From Paramyrothecium sp. XJ0827 (taxonomy: Eukaryota; Ascomycota; Sordariomycetes; Hypocreales; Stachybotryaceae): 64,000 nt of DNA. The stretch is from positions 558,001 to 622,000 of the forward strand of contig JAJFPB010000010.1 in assembly GCA_020881915.1 (NCBI GenBank), written 5' to 3'. A program made the translations under genes and the position numbers. The notes under the pieces were generated by a model. It searched no databases. It was not told the DNA's origin and saw only the letters and a list, made by a program, of their open reading frames with translations. Shown here one piece after another: positions 32,801 through 38,611 of this stretch; positions within the stretch are counted from its first letter, which is position 1, and each line of letters starts with the position of its first letter.

Positions 32801-34770
32801 AGTGCTTCAACTTGAGATTCAGCAACTACATCCTCGTAGTAGGTCCATTCAAGCTCAACCATGTGGTCGCCTACATGCGGCTGCAACACTAGAGGGTAGC
32901 TGAAGTAATCCTGCATTGAGTTTTCGGAAAGCTCTCTTTCTGCGTCCCCGTGCACGAGAATTGGCGTCGAGGAAGTGTCTGCGGTGGATGCGAGAGCATG
33001 ATTTGGTTGAATGACGAGCAAACTGGAGAAGTCACAAGCTTCCTTTGCTTCTGGCCCAAGCTTTGCGATGTTTTGCAGGCCATACTGCTCAAAGGGGATC
33101 ATTTCGGATGCTTGAGACTGGACAGAATCAAGGAAGTCGGCTACGGACCTCTGCGGGTTTAGTCGAGCTCGAATCGGCACCGTGGCAATCATCGGACCTG
33201 GTATATCGCTACAGCCTGCCAACGGAGCATTCCTACCAGAGACGGTAGCACCAAAGCATACATCGTCCGTGTCGCAATACTTCGCCAGTACCACCGCCCA
33301 CGCTGCTCTTAGTAATGTAGCCTTCGTAGTCGTGGTCCCGTCGGGGAGACGAAAGGGTATTTGCTTCCTCGTGACACGACCCCGGCTTGCAGAGCTCGAC
33401 TTGAAGGCAGCCATCGACGGGAACGTCGCCTGGCCAGCGCCATTCAGCTGCGCTCTCCAAAACTCCTTCGAGCTTTCGGGGTCGCGTGAATGGACGTATC
33501 GTATGAAGCTCGAGTACGGCTGCACGGGCGTTGGTGTCGTGCCTGCATAAATCTGGTGCACCATATCGAGCACAATGCGTGCAGTCATGCCATCGAAGAT
33601 GGAGTGGTGGATGATCCAAACGAAATATGTCGCCTTTCCCTCCCGAACCAACGCATAGCGGCTCAGTGAATCACCGTAGCTCATCTTGATGTTTTGGCGA
33701 GCAAAGGAGATGAAGGAAGTAACTCCGAGCCCATCCGGTGGTTGTATCCATGGATCATCTCCTTGCACTACAGCTTGATAAGCACATCCATTCAGCAGAA
33801 CCAGTCTTGTCCTTAGATTTCCACACTTCTGAGATGCTTGATTCACCGCCTCTTTGAACTTATTGCAGTCCACGTCGTCGGGCAGTCGCCAGACTTGCCT
33901 GTGGATGTAAGAGCCTGGTTGCTTGATCCCCAGAGCCATGAAGCCTTCTTGGAGTGTGGTGCATGGGAAAATGTCCTCGACGGTTTGCGTTGCGTCCAGG
34001 TGGCACAGGTCTCTCACATGCTCCTGGATTGTTGGCCGCTCATTCACTGGTAGTTGGCTGAAGGGTTCTTCTTCTGCGACAGCATTCGCTTCGTTGTCGT
34101 CCACCACAACTTTGTCCGCCATCTGAGCAAGCTGGGGATGCGTCAAGATATCTGCTACCGTAATCCTCAAACCATATCCTTGCGCGTGCGATGCAAGCTC
34201 CACCGCGAGAATGGAATCTCCGCCAAGTCTGATGAAGTTGTCTTCTCGCCCTATCTTTTGTGATTCGATTCGCAATACTTTCGCCCATAATGAGGAGAGC
34301 AGCAGTTCCACCTCGTTTCTTTGTTCCTTATTCTCACTATCACCTGCTGACGTTAACTTCGACGAGGCTTTGACCACTAGATTCCTTCTCTGTTTCGATG
34401 TTAATTTCAGAGCCATGGAGCTCGATGTTAGCAATTCCATTAGGAGCGCATCCTCGTCGATGTCTCCCGTGGCTGTAAGTGGCATTCCATCTACCACAAG
34501 CCATTGTTTCGGTAAAAATAATTTACCTTCGGAGCCATACTTCTCTTTCAGTGCATCTCGAGTCGCCTTTCGTACCCGCTTCAAAACACGTGTAATGTCG
34601 CCTTTCGCTTCCTCCGGGAGAGCAGCCAGCGTCACTGCTACCACAAATTCTGGAATTGTTTTGGCTTCCGCGACATTGAAAGCCTTCGCCCGGAGTATGT
34701 CTGCATCACCTAGAATAATTTCCTCGGCAAAGGCGCCTGCTTCGTTGTTGTAAATTTTCGTCATCTTCAC
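14833..34770 (-). CDS. non-ribosomal peptide synthetase, 6645 aa, peptaibol-synthetase-like with terminal reductase
   Basis: One uninterrupted frame encodes seven thiolation, six condensation, five complete adenylation domains and a terminal reductase. Approximate residues: A remnant 1-115; T1 with LGGDS at 185; C1 HHSIFDG 388; A1 about 700-1235; T2 1280; C2 HHSIHDG 1487; A2 1790-2310; T3 2362; C3 HHSVFDG 2563; T4 2940 with no A domain before it; C4 HHAVHDG 3143; A3 3455-3965; T5 4012; C5 HHSIFDG 4214; A4 4530-5045; T6 5100; C6 HHSLHDG 5302; A5 5610-6130; T7 6185; R from 6270 with GATGFLG and YVQTK (Tyr/Lys dyad, 6440). All C domains have an intact HHxxxDG and none looks like an epimerase. 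The A-domain signatures, aligned by eye to GrsA, are DLGFLAGVFK, DVLFGGLICK, DLGYMCGVFK, DGGMVGGNYK and DAFLVGAIMK. They resemble Aib/Ala, Pro, Aib/Ala, Gln and hydrophobic codes of peptaibol synthetases as I remember them. The R domain would release an aldehyde or amino alcohol. The product is unproven. Confidence 0.93.
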   Translation of the reverse strand: MKMTKIYNNEAGAFAEEIILGDADILRAKAFNVAEAKTIPEFVVAVTLAALPEEAKGDITRVLKRVRKATRDALKEKYGSEGKLFLPKQWLVVDGMPLTATGDIDEDALLMELLTSSSMALKLTSKQRRNLVVKASSKLTSAGDSENKEQRNEVELLLSSLWAKVLRIESQKIGREDNFIRLGGDSILAVELASHAQGYGLRITVADILTHPQLAQMADKVVVDDNEANAVAEEEPFSQLPVNERPTIQEHVRDLCHLDATQTVEDIFPCTTLQEGFMALGIKQPGSYIHRQVWRLPDDVDCNKFKEAVNQASQKCGNLRTRLVLLNGCAYQAVVQGDDPWIQPPDGLGVTSFISFARQNIKMSYGDSLSRYALVREGKATYFVWIIHHSIFDGMTARIVLDMVHQIYAGTTPTPVQPYSSFIRYVHSRDPESSKEFWRAQLNGAGQATFPSMAAFKSSSASRGRVTRKQIPFRLPDGTTTTKATLLRAAWAVVLAKYCDTDDVCFGATVSGRNAPLAGCSDIPGPMIATVPIRARLNPQRSVADFLDSVQSQASEMIPFEQYGLQNIAKLGPEAKEACDFSSLLVIQPNHALASTADTSSTPILVHGDAERELSENSMQDYFSYPLVLQPHVGDHMVELEWTYYEDVVAESQVEALSHHYETVLNQMIELRDQPLSSLKMAGPWDLERAVQLRGEEVEIYDACVHEVFESEAQKRPDATAILGWDRSFTYKQLNAAANRLANHLHSAFNTHPDELIIVCFEKSAWFFVSILAINKAGGAWVPLDPSHPPQRQQQIIQQTKARLALTSPNTAAICKELISTIVEVSPMLDERLEQADAKMSECTPQTDVTARHAVYVLFTSGSTGVPKGFVMEHGSVVTSQKAIARRLKLTSRVRILQFASYVFDLCIGEIIAPLLSGATLCIPSEEIRLNSITTFISEMNINWAFLTPAFVRTIKPKDVPTLELLLLAGEAVGQDILDTWLGKVRLINGWGPAETCVFSTLHEWTSPEELSLTVGRPVGGFCWIVDPQNPHRLAPIGTLGEVVIQGPTILREYLANPELTAATTSSVPTWAPKSDQQHWNRFYKSGDLCFHNPDGTIQFSGRKDTQVKIRGLRVELGEVEHHVRSGLSNVKQVIVEVFKTEAGANLVAFFSNSNETRMAGSHSQNGENEIFVASTREQQDEIAALVGQLSVTLPRYMIPTLFIPCRFMPAITSTKIDRKELKRSLLSLTKEQLDEYALTDSNKRPPETPMETRLQKVWASLLKINLEAIGRDDSFLKIGGDSITAIHLVAQAREAGISLSVKDVFDDPRLSAIALKSREIGKNADKEKIAPFALLSNCQLEAIQDITTRAHHRIGPSEVIEDAYPCTKLQEGLIALASKFPGSYVTKYVYSLPTHVDIERFKAAWTRTVEMCANLRMRVINLDGTAVQLILKDDIHWEIKKGETVEKYMKDSHNLNMDFGSRLCRYALIEQEDGKNYFVWMIHHSIHDGWTMRIVLDVVLSLYRQETVPPLAPYSNFIKYLLKQDSSILEQYWKDQLHEARPATFPPHIPPGAAAVTRMVDKVFPMPELKDNSITKATIVRAAWSLVLAKYSSSDDVTFGSTVSGRQAPVAGLETMCGPAIATVAVRIRPGGKKQVSEFLREVQTQANEMIPFEQYGLQSIKQVSAHAREACDFTSLLVIQPGQQITHAHTSDDAVLVSGPNELLLAEEAMENYFNYPLVVMTYLFDDRIEMRLAYNASVLEEPQLVALSYQFDTVIQQLIKHPNKLLEEVSMVSSWDLDHAIASNRITQATESCTHWEIAKQIQQRPDDVAVAAWDAELTYGQVGKLATRLASKLQQLGVGPNVLVPICFPKSAWTAVVMVAIEMAGGAFVPLDPNAPPARYRSILEDTSASLVITTPLLQNMFQEMEVQVFAIDADVIHSLPTTSTPLSTKIEPSDPCFILFTSGSTGKPKGMVMQHNNICSSADAYGADIGIGPGTRVFQFSAFTFDVGVLDILVTLIRGGTVCIPSDHDRVNNLASVMRSFKANWVFLTPSVADLLSPADVPDIKVVGLGGEAISKQTMDRWKDSVSLHGLYGPAEASICAWRSFKTQAGRSTNIGKPLNSAFWVVEPEDLKQLVPVGCVGELIIQGPMLARGYLNVSAEVAANWIESAHWLPSVGDKFRRGYRTGDLVRRNHDGSFDYLGRKDTQVKLHGQRVELGEIESRIQENLPADVNVLVDVVKTRDYEGLTAYLWYTGGPHYQPNASFQLMAHLTTEMRNLISGLDNALGVVLPSYMIPHVYLVFEGVPQRNANGKVDRKALNGLSLGLSLQDRLRFAPETTTNEPPATMEEVVMRDLWAKILNMQPDTISRNSNFLRLGGDSINAIKLVTLAQQQDFNLTVASIFQHPQLSDMAAVAENSSEMQTYNTEPFSLLPSDRLQSILSQIQQRCQLSDVDEIQDAFPCSPLQQGLMYLTAKMPGAYIAKHVYRLPDHIDVAKFRTAWESTHQACDNLRTRIIVSGKSTIQAVLKSKVHWEETKGMSLKTFLAQAHNIPMTYGTPLSRQALVCDDTGTFFVWTMHHSVFDGWCMNLMLETLNLAYRDQTLPPVHRFANFISYIEAIDTNAADLYWIGQLEEAKKTSFPPSVGAPANGKSPSSRIFRTQMASPALVNASVTRASVLRATWGVMIARYCKQDDVCFATTVSGRQTPVPGLEAMLGPTVATVPIRMRIDAEQGVSSFLADIQTQTNDMAAFEHYGLQNISKLSEEAKDICDFSALFVVQPVKQFMESSNSTEAVLVLAGDDKGIDEELLNGYFSYPLVFQCLVGENDMELLSIYNPDILDEEQVRALSCQFGHIAGQLATLQDSKLGEVKLGDDWARIFKSVDFTTPVEHHAQNSAKDGFAYNISNQINGPCEKPSALPTTPMEKRMQNLWAQVLEVSPSSIGRHDSFLEIGGDSIAAIQLVTAARDENIDLSINDILTDPRLLAVAAAAAELAEPHGSIQLKPFALVNDAAKEFILRPETLELCGLPSGTVIEDAYPCTKLQEGLMALSVKQPGSYVAKYVYKLGPDIDRTQVRAAWNKTVAHCPIMRTRVIQMNGESMQIVANTKAEWNLGSETNLDAAIRRAHSVEMTYGTPLNEYSIVKDSDGSYYFLWVSHHAVHDGWTNGVIMNAFYCAYRGLAMPRMESYASFIKYSTAVDSEDTANYWKSQLQNAQRAPYPPLASAKPSETRTLKKSIEVSSASSVSFTTATMIRAAWAMVLATYCDSNDICFGAAISGRNAPIAGIDTIAGPIIATVPIRLRIDPEETVGTLLKNVQSQALDMVPYEQFGLQRMIKLDAEIRDACDFSSLLVIQPVQHLDKTNETAGTILAPTSNVNDGHMQNYFTYPLVATGLMYEDHVELLLIYDSAILSDREMELLSCHFSEVITQLAKNSEMLLKDVNLIGSEDVEQAMAWNSFEPEIVDSTIHELVSKLARNNPEAPAIAAWDRNLTYHELDIFANKLAGHLVTSLAVQPGDFVHLCFDKSAWSVVASLAVNKAGAAWVPIDPSHPIQRLEHIAQQTQATLALASSKRSALCGKLFKNVYEVREAALESMSVDRVNRAQPTDVAYVLFTSGSTGAPKGLVMEHRSVCTSQTAIAKRIRLDSHVRLLQFASSVFDLSVGEMIGGLLAGACLCIPSERVRMNNLSAYVRDGNINWVYLTPSLARTLVPEELPGLELLMVCGEAAGQDFFEQWFGKVRVLNGWGPAETCVFSSIHEWQTIDDGALTIGTPVAANLWIVDPQNPEKLAPIGTVGEVMIQGPTLLREYLADPARTASSIVSDLPGWIPRRDAPSYNRLYKSGDLCAYNTDGTLRYVCRKDTQVKIRGLRIELGEIEHNIRQCLPGLREVVVTTLKMNESIKIVAYLCFKENEDSEEIFADLTEDLRQDVIRLLAELNMRLPPYMVPRMFIPCHRVPYITSTKIDRRTLVRLAEGLSNTQRAKYSLGETDKRAPETDMERVFQQAWAELLGIPEDTIGRDDSFLTIGGDSISAIRLVTSLRNIGFSIVVQDIFDDARLSSLAAKAVKVDDASLTTIAPFSLLPATLREVQQLTSVIATVSQTPNISIEDAFPCTKLQEGLITLAARQPGSYIAKHVYKLGPKTNIDNFRKAWEMTLDACPNLRTQIFQVEDAPIQVILRDDPAWEPVDGLDVRSYLRKTQEHVMGFGTRLCRYAIIRDGPDTYFALTIHHSIFDGWSMPLIMGALNAAYHNTALPKLQSYAGFVDYTLNLNHIATASYWRKYLQGASKASFPSREPTAPANPQGSKSLRKTIKIEFGSELTVTRATLLRAAWGCLLARYCETDDVTFGVTVSGRNAPVPELAAMPGLVVATVPTRIKLDGERSVKQFLEDIQKDSTSMIPHEQFGIQNMAKLGPDYKDACNFTSLLAIQPLQQMMSMGSPEDQILLSGPEEERLCQEVMQKYFSYPLVAQCHLLENQIDLVLIYDTTILSESAMQAMSEQFDNVVRQLVDTSTKRIGDVSISGPWDLEKAKACNNDGIELVDACMHDLIAHNVASQPAHEALYASSGSMTYATLDVLSSNLAGHLVDLGVKPGKMVPFCFEKSTRAVVAMLAILKAGGAFVPLDPKHPQNRRKALIDDTRANIVIASDAVAEAFEGLVPNVVVLSEAFISQLLEAKSDTKLPAVKPSDAAYVLFTSGSTGKPKGIIMEHSAFCTSTLGQGKVFQLDQDSRVFQFSNYIFDGSLGEIFTPLAHGGTVCIPTETERLQSAGDFITQARINTAMLTPSFVRTLSPQKVPSLKTLVLGGEAPTRDLLDQWLGHVRLINGYGPAEACNYCATHVFSNVTEEIPKTIGGGFNSACWIVEPTNYQRLTPIGCTGELMVQGHVLARAYLNDAERTQKSFVQDVQWLSEAHKPNRFYLTGDLVKYNPDGKLVYIGRKDTQVKLRGQRLELAEIEYHVQQHMSGAEHVAVEVLRRDTGDSLIGFVSYPDYTIAESGDLQGFVVPDDAMAAQLQNLTKKLNDVLPRYMVPSAVLVLRHMPFISSMKLDRKGLRQMVASLSTEQLNSLCVAVTQSSASGSSRAPETAIERQVQQLWADALHLPVESIGRDDSFLSIGGDSITAIQVVAQARDVGLNIKIDDLFADPRLWRVAEQATMYEGHNNAVVEPFSLVGHSIKNEVLSGTFHHECQLSENQRIVDAYPCTSLQEGLMVLSTKQPGSYIAKYVYALADNVEQTQLVAAWSKVIESSPILRTRIVLVGDRSLQLVVDGPAQWQIGPGSLRTLLDDVKELRMTYGKELCYNYIIKEDSGKRFFVIAMHHSLHDGWSFRLALKLLEESYRGLTKTILHPYVNFVRYTMEADVDATQAYWAKYLEDAKRATLPINSSAHVDDGSQVTRTLRRTVDIPTTPNASITKATILRAAWAIVLARYCSTDDVCFGTTVSGRHASVAGLENMPGPTIATVPVRVQMDSNTEVEVFLQQVQAQAFEMVPHEQFGLNNISKISPAAKEACDLTSLLVVQPSLFFGDKNSDGEQPLLVPADPEELPLDDVLQGYFSYPLVIQAHLLEKGIEIVLIYDSASHGESQMTALTHQLERVIQQLASAQNKATLSSVEVCGPWDLAQAMAWNIVDIPAPNSCIHDLISAQVARSPRREAIYTTESTMSYAEMDSLASKLAAHLQYLGVRPGVIVPFCMEKSAMAIVAMLGILKAGGAFVPLDPTAPLDRRSSLMTQLATKYLVVSPTTHSSCEGLAENVVEFSMAAISAMSQKWFWKRYLAQKATPNDSAYVLFTSGSTGTPKGVNISHGAISSALLVMGEPTGAYENSRVFQFANYVFDASIFEIFRPLITGGTICVPSDTERMQNATGFIESAKVNHALLTPSFLKTLRPDRVPSLKTLVLGGEAPSREIIQTWASRVDLRNAYGPTEGCIMALAHRYTSTFDNPTTIGRLYAHKGWIVEADNHNKLAPIGCVGELIIQGYAIAHGYLNNAEKTAESFIEKLDWLPQDSKHPGMKLYKTGDLVRYNAQGAMDYLGRKDTQVKIRGQRIELGEIEYQVTNARSDIQHVVVDVARRQSKAFLVAFVSFSTNRSTKPSTARVEKLEMTQEVRELFGEIHKTVSAALPSYMVPNFFIPIHKMPKSSAEKIDRKALLQSIAEEDLAAYAPSVRRTFREPTSEIEFVLRIQWAHVLDMPENTISIDDNFYDLGGDSIKIVTLVKAVTNKYNVLFTMSMINSKQTTITGMAKFIQDAQNGITQEQDSRPDLLASVDSVASTSWASNPSQLLERPVTKLRDQAVVFLTGATGFLGTEILRQLLLSPSIGKVIALVRAKSSNHGLDRIRDTARIAGWWDDKLNLKLEAWQGDLSKSYLGLTKEQWARLHASGDEQVDAIIHNGAVVNWNADFDKLHGANVDSTTALLQATVSSDAQPKFVFVSGGVKVDSGEDRAASATKFAGVNGYVQTKFVSECIIEDIYSKLPPGQNRISIVKPGRIIGTVQDGVSNTDDFLWRTVAGAAALHFYPTEPDNHFMEIEDVSSVAASIISQITAEDGISPWVNVDGGMSVATFWDQVNAELEVPCKPLSWDEWMQRAMAQMNEVGDKHPLWPVQHFLGRLGSAQEEGVQESEELGRPHMAVRRSVQYLKDIGFIQSSAEMIGSVTDHSVIKRVHIS

Positions 34771-36526
34771 GGCTAGTTTCTTCAGATCGATGTTCTGTCG
34801 CGCGCCGTCGATCGTTTAATGGATGATGGGTATCGTGTAATGGGTTGTTGCAGGGCAATCTCGTCAGATTACGGCATGTATCTCTCGTAGCAGCCGAATG
34901 GCTCACTTTTGGCTCCGATAGGTCAAGGATGGTGTTTCGAGGATGGTGAGGGTTGCAAAATTGGACAACCACAGCCGTGAAAGGATTTGGCAATCTCTTT
35001 CGAAGACGTCTTCGTCTTCTTGGGTCACAAGTCAAGATGAGCCAGAAGTAGTCCGATCATTTCTCAAGGCATATTAGTTTCAAAGACCCCGAGTAATATA
35101 AAGAGAAGGACTCGTACAATAATATCCCTCTTTAGTGTCTCGCAGATTGCCCTAGACTAATTCACCTTCACAATGGGACCATTCGCCTGTGGGTGGGCTG
35201 TTTCAGCAGTACAAAGCTCCCCAAAAGAATGGCTAAAGGGGGTAAGCCACCAAAAACCCTCCAAGCTAATCCTCGTGCGGTGTTCATGGAGGAAGGGGCG
35301 GAGAAGAGAGGACACCCGGTCTGATCTGTTAATCCACAGCAGTCCCAAGCAAGCAAGCACAGAGTGCGGGTGGGGCCGAGGCAAAAAGCCTGCACGCATT
35401 CCATCGTGGCTTTATGTCTCGTCCTGGAAAGAGTTCGAGTCTTTGGGTGACTCGACTACAGTGTGGTGCCCAATCTTTCGTCGGCCGCTGTGAAGTCGCA
35501 CAAGCCAACGAGTGCGAGAAAACGGTGTAGATTATATCTTGCGAGCCACATTCTACGCGGATCCTTCTGGTAGGCATCAATAGCTACCCCCAAAAGAAGG
35601 CATCGAAGTTGACTATTCGGCGTGCCTTGCCACCCATCGCTTCTTTCCTTCTACTGGGTCCACTGCCCCTTTGGAGGTGACAAGACGAATAATGCATGTT
35701 GACCGCGACTGGCTTCCTTACCAAACATCAGACCCTCACTCTTCGGACGTCAGTAACACAGTTCGAAAGTGTCTTCACAATTCCGGATTCTCCAAGCCAG
35801 CATATACTGAGTCAAACAGGCAGTAAGATAAGGCCACAAAGCCAGTAGCAACTTCTGTGGTATCTAAACCTGGTGCCGGGACCAATACAGATTGTCAAAG
35901 CTCGGTAACACCCTGGTCTACTGCCCTCGCACCAATGAGACAAAACCGTCAATCTTGCAAATGGGGATAAATGGTAATCTTGCATTTCTCCCTTCTTTGT
36001 CCTTTACATCCCTCTTCTTCTCATTCCTTGCTACCTGTCTGTGTCTCAGGTTTCCCTTTCGAGACATCTTTCAAGACATCCCGCCCAATCTTGATGGGTT
36101 CAAGATAATTAGTCCTGTCTCGAAGCCCCGTTCATAATATGGGAAAGGCCTGCGACGGGTCTTCTGCAGCAATATACGAGCAAGTGACGAGTGATGGCAG
36201 ACTTTGAGCCGAGGATGACCCCACATTGTGGCGTCGACAACTCCTTGGCAACTAAGTTACATGGCGTTTCAGGGATAAGCACACATCGCAACATGAGTCA
36301 AGACTATCATGGCATGCGGAATTCCAGATGCCTTGGGCCGGCAGCCGATCATCGATTCTCTCAGTGGGCTCCACGAGGGGGTCAGTAACATTTCGGTGAC
36401 CAGCTCCATAGTCTTCCAGTCAAATATTAGATGTACGCCCACGACACTGATCGAACTCTCCTGGTGACCTTCCCATATTGATTTTTCTCATTTCTAGCTC
36501 GCTCGTACAAACTCTTGCTTAACACC
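34771..36526. other. divergent NRPS/SDR promoter region
   Basis: This 1.75 kb lies between the start codons of the leftward NRPS and the rightward SDR. I looked for upstream exons that would complete the first adenylation domain and found none: the minus-strand frames here are short, Arg/Pro-rich and not A-domain-like. A TATA-like TAATATAAAG near 35094 faces right, followed by an ATG at 35173, but the frame behind it has no recognisable content. Confidence 0.6.
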
Positions 36527-37647
36527 ATGGATACCGTCTCTGACTTTCTCGCCTATCAGCGTCAGAGCCTGCCACTCACGCTGCAACCAGAAGATTGCCG
36601 CGGAAGGACCTTTATTGTCACTGGCTCCAACACTGGCCTCGGCTATGAGTGTGCAAAGCATCTGGTAGAGCTGGAGGCTGCTCGGGTCATTATGGCTGTC
36701 CGCAACATGCTGAGCGGAGAAGCCGGTAAGACTGCTATCGAAGCAGCTACAAAACGCTGCAATGTCATTCAAGTCTGGCAACTGGATCTGGCCTCGTTTG
36801 ACTCGGTGAAAAGGTTTGCTGAAAAGGCGGATACAGACCTTGACCGAATAGACTCTCTTGTCTGCAACGCGGGCATGGCAACTCTGAATTGGGAAATAGT
36901 AGAGGGAATGGAGTCAAATCTAACAGTTAATTTACTATCAAACCTGCTTCTAACTACGCTAATGCTTCCCATAATGGCTTCAAAGAGCCAAGGGTTCGAT
37001 CGCAAGCCTCGCATAGTGCATGTTGGAAGCAGTGGCGGCTTCTTCACTTTGCGCTCTGCACTGACATCGATCGATAAAAATGATATTCTAAAAGATATTC
37101 ATGATCAAACGAAATGGGAATCCGAGATGGAGTTCAGGTAAAGCTTTTGTCGCAGTCTACATGCAAGAGAGAAGAGCTAATGTACGAAAAAGATATATGC
37201 TCTCCAAGCTGTTACAACATTTTGCTATCCGAGAGTTTGCTTCTTGTCGCGCCGCGTCTGATACAGGCGTAATCATGAATATTGTTGATCCTGGCTTGTG
37301 CAAAACGCAATTGATGCGCAACGCGAGTATATCTATGCGCATACAAGGGTTCTTCTTCAGGTTGCTTTTGGGTCGCACAGCAGAAATGGGCAGTCGGGCA
37401 CTATTGGCGGGAGTGGCAGCTGGTGATGAGAGCCATGGCAAGATCCTGCTAAACTGCGAAATTGGAGAGTAAGAGCTTATTTGATGCCCTCAATCCCAGC
37501 AAACACAACGTGCTAATACTTCAATACAGCGACAAATTACCACAGTGGATAACGGATGAAGCTGGTCAAGGATTCCAACAGCAGTTATGGAAGGAGTTGG
37601 CAGAAAAGCTCGAGACTATCCAACCCGGTTGTCTCAGTGGTGTTTGA
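36527..37647 (+). CDS. short-chain dehydrogenase/reductase, 334 aa, 3 exons
   Basis: The exons are 36527-37137, 37193-37468 and 37530-37647, and phases agree. The second ATG (36527, context CACCATGG) is preferred over the one at 36515. SDR landmarks are the NAD(P)-binding TGSNTGLGY near residue 36, LDLASFDSV near 90, CNAG near 116, the catalytic Ser in GSSGG near 168, and YMLSK (the YxxxK dyad), which only appears once the first intron is removed. The length and layout match the extended fungal retinol-dehydrogenase/WWOX-like SDR group, which reduces carbonyls or oxidises alcohols. It is divergent from the NRPS. Reduction of a peptide aldehyde released by the NRPS reductase domain is an attractive but unproven role. 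The first acceptor (AAAAAG) is weak, yet it is the only one that keeps the frame. Confidence 0.88.
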
Positions 37648-38611
37648 GTGCAGTAGGAGTATACAGTCACTGCGACTGGAGGCCAAGCCTCATAATGATA
37701 CGTTTTGGCCAAATTCTTACAGAAGGACATAAGAATATGCATCAAGGTTATCAGCTTCTCTAGTTAACGTATTGGCCCCTTCTTTTCTTTTCATCATGTG
37801 GATGGTCCTTTTCCTGCCCTACACCCCTTTCCAGATGGAGTGCCAAAAATACGTTCGCCGTTGTTACATTGTAGGGGAAACCCATTTGATGTACCTTACT
37901 TGCTCGTCCATTATTAACATTCACATTTACAATTCAAGAGACGGCGATGCACAGAAGGTCGGTCAGGTCTTGCATTGAGTGCTGGCCGGAGTCTGGGCAA
38001 GGTCCTACTTATACGTCTATACGTCTAGGGCTATATTCAAGAGGGGACTGGGGAACTATCCATGACCAGAATGCGAGAATTTGAAGCCTCCCTGTCTCCA
38101 GCCTAAGCCAAGATTACCGATGCAGGAGCAGCGGGTAAAGATTAAGGTGACCCCAAGGCCAAGACCAACAACATGGTCCCCTTGAGTTCGTTTGTTTCAG
38201 CACACAGCACTCGCCTATACATATTGAGCGATTTGCAACCTACCAGGTTCCCGCACACTGGTGCAAGCAGCATGTATTATCTTGTCTGGAACGCATGCTG
38301 GAGATAGGACGACCCGCCAAGGCGCTCGATTGTGTCATTTTCCCGCTCCTGATTGCTGGGGCGCACGTGCAATGACCAAGGTATCGAAAAGCTGTATCGA
38401 ACCTGGTCCAAGTAATTAGTGATGAAATGCGGTTTGCCTCGTTCCGCCATGTCGCCCATGTTTTTTGAGCATTTGGAAGTGGGATTAGGAGGACGTCACT
38501 TGGTTGGGGACGTTTGCTGGGCTCGACGCTGGCGCGATTGTATTGTGATTGGGAATTATCCTGTCCAGTGATACGCTACCCTACTTCTGAATCCAGACAC
38601 TATGCGAAAAC
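37648..38611. other. intergenic between convergent genes, nothing recognised
   Basis: About 1 kb between the 3' ends of the SDR and the ALDH. Short open frames only. Confidence 0.5.

Noticed and set aside
14833..34770. Epimerization domains in the NRPS
   Set aside because: All six HHxxxD motifs are followed by G as in condensation domains, and each sits where a condensation domain is expected; no extra C-like domain follows a T domain.
34706..35404. Minus-strand frames upstream of the NRPS as missing 5' exons
   Set aside because: Their translations are Arg/Pro/His-rich without any A-domain core motif, and no splice pair gives a sensible junction to the NRPS start.
35173..35493. Plus-strand frame starting MGPFACGW as a gene in the NRPS/SDR spacer
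   Set aside because: A TATA-like element precedes it, but the protein has no recognisable feature and overlaps similar-length frames on the other strand.
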